Origin: CAIOJG01 sp964477455
GTDB lineage: Bacteria; Patescibacteriota; Patescibacteriia; Magasanikbacterales; GWA2-37-8
DNA length: 5,585 nt
NCBI GenBank assembly: GCA_964477455.1
Contig: CAYZHG010000090.1
Span: 1-5,585, forward strand
Direction of reading: 5' to 3'
The notes beneath the pieces are model-generated. The model searched no databases and was not told the origin of the DNA. It saw nothing but the letters and a program-made list of their open reading frames with translations. The position numbers were made by a program, and so were the translations under genes. Shown piece by piece: positions 1 to 3,993 of the stretch (positions within the stretch are counted from its first letter, which is position 1; every line of letters begins with the position of its first letter).

Positions 1-99
1 CGTGTGACCGGCGCTTTTGCCGAGATGGGCGTGGAAAACGCCATCCGCATAGCGCTGGAAGCCTTCAGCATTTTAAACAGTCGTCATCCAATCGGCTGA
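1..99 (+). CDS. C-terminal fragment of an unidentified protein (5' end outside the window)
   Basis: Frame 1 is open from the first base to a TGA at 97-99 and gives 32 residues, beginning RVTGAFAEMGVENAIRIALE and ending SRHPIG. The fragment looks like a natural C-terminal amphipathic helix. GC by codon position, counted by hand, is about 59, 47 and 62%, the pattern expected of real coding sequence. I do not recognise the family. Frame 3 is also open to a TAG at 153-155, but its arginine/serine-rich product looks less natural. Codon choice is much more GC-rich than in every gene downstream, so the fragment differs in origin or in constraint. Several short hairpins can be drawn in the same bases (24-45, 54-69, 78-98), so a structured RNA is an alternative reading. 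Confidence 0.45.
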   Translation, partial: RVTGAFAEMGVENAIRIALEAFSILNSRHPIG

Positions 100-107
100 C
101 CGCTACG

Positions 108-194
108 ATTTCGTGTCGGGGGCGCACGAAGTTTCTCCTCAGCCCTCTCCATTAGTACATAATTTATTTGTGTGTTGATGAAAGCTGAGGAGAG
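108..194 (+). other. Two abutting RNA hairpins, candidate structured RNA or 3' UTR element
   Basis: Hairpin A pairs 108-116 with 124-132; its core is TTCGTG (110-115) with CACGAA (125-130). Hairpin B starts on the next base: TCTCCTCAGC (134-143) pairs perfectly with GCTGAGGAGA (184-193), with a possible extra T-G pair at 133/194. Inside it, after a 6x3 internal loop, 150-162 pairs with 168-180 around a 5-base loop. The inner stem holds four G-T pairs and hairpin A two. These are stable only in a + strand transcript, because on the other strand they become A-C mismatches. With the terminator just downstream, this could be the 3' end of the upstream mRNA or a small RNA. It matches no RNA family I can name; conserved elements of tmRNA (T arm, CCA end) and RNase P RNA were not seen. 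Confidence 0.4.
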
Positions 195-208
195 ATTAAT
201 AAACTATT

Positions 209-245
209 AAAAGACTTTGTTGTAAAAACGAAGTCTTTTTTGTTT
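209..245 (+). terminator. Rho-independent terminator
   Basis: The segment 209-219 (AAAAGACTTTG) pairs with 229-239 (CGAAGTCTTTT) in an 11-bp stem containing one T-G pair. The loop is 9 bases (220-228), and a T-rich tract with one G follows (239-245). The stem is only moderately GC-rich but uninterrupted, and the T tail sits on the + strand side. It separates the upstream transcript from the promoter that starts at 249. The stem is A-rich on its left arm, so some function on the opposite strand cannot be excluded, but no minus-strand gene ends here. Confidence 0.8.
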
Positions 246-248
246 GTG

Positions 249-277
249 TTGACAAATAATCAAGTTTAATATATACT
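249..277 (+). promoter_or_regulatory. Sigma70-type promoter of the ArsR operon
   Basis: A perfect -35 box TTGACA (249-254) is separated by exactly 17 bases from TATACT (272-277), one base from the consensus -10. Transcription should start near 284, giving a leader of about 34 bases before the ArsR start codon at 318. It directly follows the terminator, so the downstream genes form their own unit. No comparably good promoter was seen in the short gaps between the following genes. Confidence 0.85.
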
Positions 278-285
278 TAAATCAT

Positions 286-299
286 TAAACAAGTGTTTA
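286..299 (+). promoter_or_regulatory. Palindromic operator candidate for the ArsR-family regulator
   Basis: TAAACA-AG-TGTTTA is a perfect 6-2-6 inverted repeat. Extended to 280-305 it forms an imperfect 12-2-12 repeat with 8 of 12 positions matching, the size and geometry typical of ArsR/SmtB operators. It lies just after the expected transcription start and before the regulator's own start codon. A bound dimer there would block transcription, which suggests autorepression of the whole operon. Palindromes this short do arise by chance in AT-rich DNA; position and geometry are what support the call. Confidence 0.6.
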
Positions 300-317
300 T
301 TTAACTAATTACTTATT

Positions 318-653
318 ATGTTGAGCGAAAAAGAAATTCAGAAAAATTTAAAAATACTTAGCGACACTGATAAAAGGATGGCGGCCATGTTTAAAGTTTT
401 AAGCGATGTTACACGTTATCGTATTTTTCGTATTTTGGTGGAACAACCAAAACTTTCTGTAAGTACAATCGCTCAAATTCTAAATATTTCTCTACCATTA
501 GCTTCGCAACATTTAAAAATTTTAGTGCATGCAAATTTAATTCAAAAAATAAGAGATGGCAAAAAGGTTTTTCCTACTATTGAGCAAAGTAATCCATTTG
601 TTCCAGCCATACTTAAAACAATTAAACTTGCTTACAAAATACGTATTAAATAA
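318..653 (+). CDS. ArsR-family winged helix-turn-helix transcriptional regulator
   Basis: The 111-residue product has the compact ArsR/SmtB layout. Residues 21-42 (AAMFKVLSDVTRYRIFRIL) match the first helices with the family's F-K-x-L-S-D-x-T-R signature. Residues 46-69 form the helix-turn-helix, with recognition helix LPLASQHLKIL. Residues 74-88 (LIQKIRDGKKVFPTI) form the beta wing. A basic C-terminal helix follows. The protein should bind DNA as a dimer. It has no cysteine at all and lacks the ELCVCDL-type metal site of ArsR and the Asp/His C-terminal site of SmtB, so it probably does not sense metal directly. The ATG at 318 lies about 34 bases after the predicted transcription start, and no Shine-Dalgarno sequence precedes it. 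As first gene of the operon, with a palindrome in its leader, it is the likely repressor of the five genes that follow, 12 bases downstream. The family assignment is firm; the signal it senses is unknown. Confidence 0.9.
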   Translation: MLSEKEIQKNLKILSDTDKRMAAMFKVLSDVTRYRIFRILVEQPKLSVSTIAQILNISLPLASQHLKILVHANLIQKIRDGKKVFPTIEQSNPFVPAILKTIKLAYKIRIK

Positions 654-665
654 TTAATAGATAAA

Positions 666-1847
666 ATGAAAAAAATATTTTTAATTAGTGCCTTTGCATT
701 GATAGTTATGTCTTTGGCGGGTTTTGGTTTTTGGAAAACATTTCTATATCAGGCGACCGCTGGTAATATTGATGAGGTTGCTAGAGAAGAGCTTGCGTCG
801 ATTAATGATTTTGTTTATCAAAATAAAACTCACAATTTTACATTGAATTTTCCACAATCTTGGGTAAAATTTAAAGTTAGCGAACATTCCAGCGCTGAGT
901 TTGACAGCACATGTTTTAGTTTTGATGAAGCCCAACCATTGTGTATATTTAGTATTATAAAATTAACTAATGTTCAGTGGGAAAAATTAAAATCAAAACA
1001 AGAAAAAAATGTTTTGTTAAAAACAAATAACTTAGTTTATCTATGTGACGGCTGTTGCAAACAAAACGGTGATATTACTGGCGGTGGTCAGTTTAGCGAT
1101 TTTCAATCAAAAAAATGTAGTGAAGTGCCAGATATTATCAAGACATTTAATGTTTTAAATGTTAAAATTTCGGACTTAAAAGTTTATTATACCCAAGATG
1201 GATTTTTGTCATTTAAATATCCAGCAAATCTGGAAAAAATGATATATAGTAAGAAGTTCAATCTATCGATTGGTTCAAAACAAGATATCACGGATGAGTT
1301 TGCCCAATACAAAGATGGGGGATGTCCATCTACTTGTGGGCAGTTGGTGGCTGATCCTGTTCTGTTTCAAAAACAGTTTGATATTTTAAGTAGAATGAAC
1401 ACTCTCACCGACTGCGTACTTACACCAAAAGACAAGCAAGAAATAAAAGATAATTTTATATTGTTTAGTGGTGGAATTAATGGCAAATATGAAATTGTTG
1501 GAATAAAAACAGACCTTAATGAGTGTGGTTTAAAAATAATACAGTCGGATGGTTTTGACGCATCTTTATCAAATATGAATTATAATGTAAGTCTATTTGT
1601 TAATAATGAGATTATAAATATTAATTTTCCTTTATTTCCTCACGGTGTATTCGCTAACGTTGATATGATGTGGAAGAATTTTGGTTTTGATTCTGCAAAC
1701 AGCATTTGTGATGCTACTTGTCTTAAAAATCAATTAGAATATTATAATAAATTTAGTATAGATAATGATATTGAAAAAGAGATAATAAGTACCTATGATC
1801 AGATTATTAAATCTCTTAAATTTATTGATCCGTATAAACAAAATTAG
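666..1847 (+). CDS. Membrane-anchored extracytoplasmic protein, 12 cysteines, two PsbP-like units
   Basis: The product is 393 residues. Residues 1-3 are MKK and 4-23 are hydrophobic, giving an uncleaved anchor or signal peptide without a lipobox, so the rest should lie outside the membrane. Two units can be recognised. The first (about 50-165) opens with NFTLNFPQSW and ends with IIKTFNVLN; the second (about 172-387) opens with GFLSFKYPANLEKM and ends with IIKSLKFID. The pattern of an aromatic F/Y-P strand at the start and an IIxTFxF-like helix/strand at the end resembles the PsbP-like fold common in small secreted proteins of CPR bacteria. Cysteines are at 83, 93, 127, 130, 131, 151, 220, 224, 250, 287, 348 and 352, including CDGCC and CPSTC clusters; the even number suggests disulfides, although metal binding by the clusters is possible. 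The ATG at 666 lies 12 bases after the regulator gene and has no Shine-Dalgarno sequence. The product is hypothetical with no known enzymatic residues; a binding or structural surface role is inference. Confidence 0.8.
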   Translation: MKKIFLISAFALIVMSLAGFGFWKTFLYQATAGNIDEVAREELASINDFVYQNKTHNFTLNFPQSWVKFKVSEHSSAEFDSTCFSFDEAQPLCIFSIIKLTNVQWEKLKSKQEKNVLLKTNNLVYLCDGCCKQNGDITGGGQFSDFQSKKCSEVPDIIKTFNVLNVKISDLKVYYTQDGFLSFKYPANLEKMIYSKKFNLSIGSKQDITDEFAQYKDGGCPSTCGQLVADPVLFQKQFDILSRMNTLTDCVLTPKDKQEIKDNFILFSGGINGKYEIVGIKTDLNECGLKIIQSDGFDASLSNMNYNVSLFVNNEIININFPLFPHGVFANVDMMWKNFGFDSANSICDATCLKNQLEYYNKFSIDNDIEKEIISTYDQIIKSLKFIDPYKQN

Positions 1848-1860
1848 TTTAATCATTAAA

Positions 1861-3129
1861 ATGATTTCTATGAAAACAAAATATATATTAGGACTTCTTT
1901 TGTTAGGTGCGGTGGTTATGATAGCTATTGGTGTCCGTGCAAATAGTTTAAATAAATCTGCATTTCAAACTTTTGAAACATCTACTTCAACTCAACCGTT
2001 GATATGTATTGATGAACCGGAGGGTAAACCTGTTATTACTTCATTATCAATTGTTTCTGGTGCGGTCGGATCTAAATTGGAAATAAAAGGTTGCAATTTT
2101 ACTGGTTTTGAAGGAGATAAGATTGCGTGGATTCAAAACAGCAATGGAGTTGTCGGGCTTTTGCGCGGTGAAGAAGGGTCCACCTCCAAGCTTTTAAAGG
2201 TAACATTAAAAAGTTCACTTTGTCAGAAAGATATTTCGTATTCTGATGAAACTTGTGATTCATTCTTAACATTAATTCCAGGTAAATATAATATCTTCGT
2301 TTCTCCTTGGGGAAAGGAAAGTAATAAAATTGAGTTTATTGTTAACCCGTCAGCAATTAAAAGTACAATAATTTCATATTATATTTTTGATAAAAAAAAT
2401 ACTAATGAAACATTTTGTAATGGAGAAGATATGGATAGTGCAGGTTTTAAATCAGCCTTAACAAAAAAAGTTAATGTCACTGTGTCAGGAAATCTGACAA
2501 TCAATGAAAGAATTATCAAAACATTGAGTTTAGCGTCAACAGCAAATAATTTCAACAAAGCATATACAAGAATTAACGAAATCGTTTATAAAAATAATAT
2601 TGTTGCAATGGGGTCAACCGATGGCTGGGCTGGTTCTTCGATTTTTTATTGTGGTTGGAAACCATTTGTAGAAAAAAATCTTGAACAATTTTCAGATGTA
2701 AAAAAAATCATTTGGGATGCTTTCCCAATTGAGGTATCTACAAAAACTGTAAAAGTCTTCTTTAATAATATTAAATTTGATCCAGGGTTAATGGATTGTT
2801 CCAAAGTTTATTCTGTCGAGCGATCTATCAAATCTACGCCAGCTGTTGCCCGAGCTGCGTTAGAAGAACTTTTAAAAGGAGTCACTGTTAGTGAAAGTGA
2901 TTTAGGCTACGTTAGTAATTTAAATAGTGGTATAGAAATTCAAAAATTAACCATTGAAAATGGTGTGGCGAAAGTAGATTTTTCTGCAAAGCTGGAAGAG
3001 CAAGTGGGTGGTTCGTGTCGTACCGCCGCAATAATAGCTCAGATCAAATCAACTTTAAAACAATTTTCGACAGTACAGACGGTTGTGATTTCAATTGATG
3101 GTCGCACTGAAGATATTTTACAACCATAA
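1861..3129 (+). CDS. Membrane-anchored protein with IPT/TIG-like domain and tandem GerMN domains
   Basis: From the ATG at 1861 the product is 422 residues. Residues 8-25 form a hydrophobic anchor, with a possible signal peptidase site at VRA-N (25-28). Residues 57-162 resemble an IPT/TIG immunoglobulin-like fold: KPVITSLSIVSGAVGSKLEI near the start, PGKYNIFV and ESNKIEFIV near the end. Residues 296-418 are a clear GerMN domain (KTVKVFF, DCSKVYSVER, VARAALEELLKG, NGVAKVDFS, GGSCRTAA, LKQFSTVQTVVISIDGRTED). Residues 168-286 look like a second, divergent GerMN domain (INEIVYKNNIVAM, SIFYCGWKPFVE, LEQFSDVKKIIW). GerMN domains are known from spore germination protein GerM and from many non-sporulating envelope proteins, so germination is not implied. 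The frame extends upstream to an ATG at 1795 inside the preceding gene, but that adds an AT-driven tail before the signal peptide. The ATG at 1870 is also possible; 1861 was preferred because it has the TAAAATG context of the genes at 666 and 3138. Eight cysteines suggest four disulfides. Confidence 0.83.
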   Translation: MISMKTKYILGLLLLGAVVMIAIGVRANSLNKSAFQTFETSTSTQPLICIDEPEGKPVITSLSIVSGAVGSKLEIKGCNFTGFEGDKIAWIQNSNGVVGLLRGEEGSTSKLLKVTLKSSLCQKDISYSDETCDSFLTLIPGKYNIFVSPWGKESNKIEFIVNPSAIKSTIISYYIFDKKNTNETFCNGEDMDSAGFKSALTKKVNVTVSGNLTINERIIKTLSLASTANNFNKAYTRINEIVYKNNIVAMGSTDGWAGSSIFYCGWKPFVEKNLEQFSDVKKIIWDAFPIEVSTKTVKVFFNNIKFDPGLMDCSKVYSVERSIKSTPAVARAALEELLKGVTVSESDLGYVSNLNSGIEIQKLTIENGVAKVDFSAKLEEQVGGSCRTAAIIAQIKSTLKQFSTVQTVVISIDGRTEDILQP

Positions 3130-3137
3130 TATTTAAA

Positions 3138-3440
3138 ATGATTATTGAAACTTTAAAAACGTTTGGTGAAAATATTGGCTTTGCTGATGTCGACCCCAGA
3201 ACAATTGTTGCTCGCTTAATAAAGATTGTAATGGGGTTTATGGGTATTGTGATGGTTTTGATGATTATTTCTGGTGGTACTTTAATGATGATTTCAGGTG
3301 GAGACGTTGAAAAAGTAAAACGAGCCAAAAAAACAATTATTAATGCTGTGATTGGATTGATAATTATGTTGTCGGCGTATGGTATTGTTACGTTTGTTAT
3401 TAATATATTTGACGAGAAAACTATTAAAAAAATTATTTAA
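3138..3440 (+). CDS. Type IV secretion system pilin-like protein (TrbC/VirB2 type)
   Basis: The 100-residue product has two hydrophobic helices, about 24-50 and 67-91. A short loop joins them, carrying the motif ISGGDVEKVKRAKKTI (about 52-67). This layout, with the ISGG-D-x-x-KVKRAKK loop followed by INAVIGLIIMLSAYGIVTFV, matches the T4SS-pilin-like family abundant in CPR and also found in mycoplasmas, related in architecture to VirB2/TrbC. In classical systems such pilins polymerise into conjugative pili or sit as major inner-membrane subunits. The N-terminus (MIIETLKTFGENIGFADVDP) is short and has no cleavable signal. There are no cysteines. The ATG lies 8 bases after the preceding stop without a Shine-Dalgarno sequence. 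No VirB4-like ATPase, VirB6 or other T4SS component is visible in the window, so whether it builds a pilus is open. Family membership is confident, function is not. Confidence 0.82.
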   Translation: MIIETLKTFGENIGFADVDPRTIVARLIKIVMGFMGIVMVLMIISGGTLMMISGGDVEKVKRAKKTIINAVIGLIIMLSAYGIVTFVINIFDEKTIKKII

Positions 3441-3467
3441 ATATTGTATTGCTTAAAACAGAAAAAT

Positions 3468-3953
3468 ATGAATAAGAACAAAAAGATCATTGTTATTGTC
3501 GCGATAATTACATTAGTATTAAGTGGGTTGGTTTGGGTTGGATATTCTAGAAATTCTGAGATTTGGAGTTTTTCGGATAGTTCATTTGGTTTTTTAAAAT
3601 CAATTCAACCTATTACTAAACCTCCTGTGATTGTTGCGACTAGTAGTAATCCGGTGATTGGGGATGCTAAAATTAACACTCCATTGTATGTCGATATGGT
3701 TGACAAGATCGGCGGTTATCGTTTTCAATTTTCAAATAATTGCTCATCCGTTTCTCCTAGTAGTTTTGTGATCAAAAGTGGTGTACAATTCATGATAGAT
3801 AATCGTGATAGTAAAGATCATGAATTTTCATTTTCAGGACAAAAATATAAAGTATCTAGTTTTGGATACGCCATAGTAACTGCCTCCAAATTAGGTGATC
3901 AGTCACTTTATTGCGATGGAATACAGAGAGTCAAAGTGAACGTACAAAAATAG
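3468..3953 (+). CDS. Membrane-anchored cupredoxin-like domain protein lacking a copper site
   Basis: The product is 161 residues from the ATG at 3468. Residues 2-6 are NKNKK, and 7-25 form a single hydrophobic anchor. A proline/serine/threonine-containing linker (about 45-70) follows, and the C-terminal domain (about 83-161) looks like a cupredoxin-type Greek-key barrel: GYRFQFSNNCSSVSPSSFVI, then SGVQFMIDNRDSKDHEFSF, then GYAIVTASKLGDQSLYCDG, then VKVNVQK. Type 1 copper sites need His, Cys, a second His and usually Met. Here only His118 and Cys149 lie near ligand positions, and no His or Met follows Cys149, so copper binding is unlikely. Cys92 and Cys149 may instead form a disulfide. An in-frame TTG at 3444 would add eight residues with a third cysteine; the ATG gives a cleaner charged N-terminus before the anchor. 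The gene lies 27 bases after the pilin gene and 40 bases before the exporter gene. Its role is unknown; related domains are frequent in CPR genomes. Confidence 0.78.
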   Translation: MNKNKKIIVIVAIITLVLSGLVWVGYSRNSEIWSFSDSSFGFLKSIQPITKPPVIVATSSNPVIGDAKINTPLYVDMVDKIGGYRFQFSNNCSSVSPSSFVIKSGVQFMIDNRDSKDHEFSFSGQKYKVSSFGYAIVTASKLGDQSLYCDGIQRVKVNVQK

Positions 3954-3993
3954 AATAAGCTATCAGTTGTAAAGTTTTAAAATACTACGCTGT

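Noticed and set aside
134..193. 10-bp inverted repeat as ends of a small transposable element
   Set aside because: The 40-base interior itself pairs across 13 positions with G-T pairs, which fits an RNA hairpin better. No flanking target duplication was seen.
744..935. Minus-strand open frame of 63 codons
   Set aside because: It lies wholly inside the 666-1847 gene, has no promoter or Shine-Dalgarno sequence, and its product has no recognisable features. It is a shadow of the AT-rich coding strand.
1795..1860. N-terminal extension of the GerMN protein from an ATG at 1795
   Set aside because: It would overlap the preceding gene by 53 bases and place 22 unrelated residues before a good signal/anchor segment.
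3044..3328. Minus-strand open frame of 94 codons with a repetitive Ile/Pro/Lys product
   Set aside because: It overlaps the end of the GerMN gene and most of the pilin gene. The apparent IIIKVPPEIIIK repeat is the complement of the pilin's ISGG repeat region, so it is not a real gene.
3444..3467. TTG start giving an eight-residue extension of the cupredoxin-like protein
   Set aside because: The ATG at 3468 directly precedes a normal Lys-rich stretch and anchor, and the extension adds an unpaired cysteine.
3954..3993. Separate promoter or terminator in the gap before the ABC exporter
   Set aside because: TAAAAT at 3978-3983 has no -35 box at the right distance and no stable hairpin with a T tail is present, so read-through from the upstream gene is more likely.
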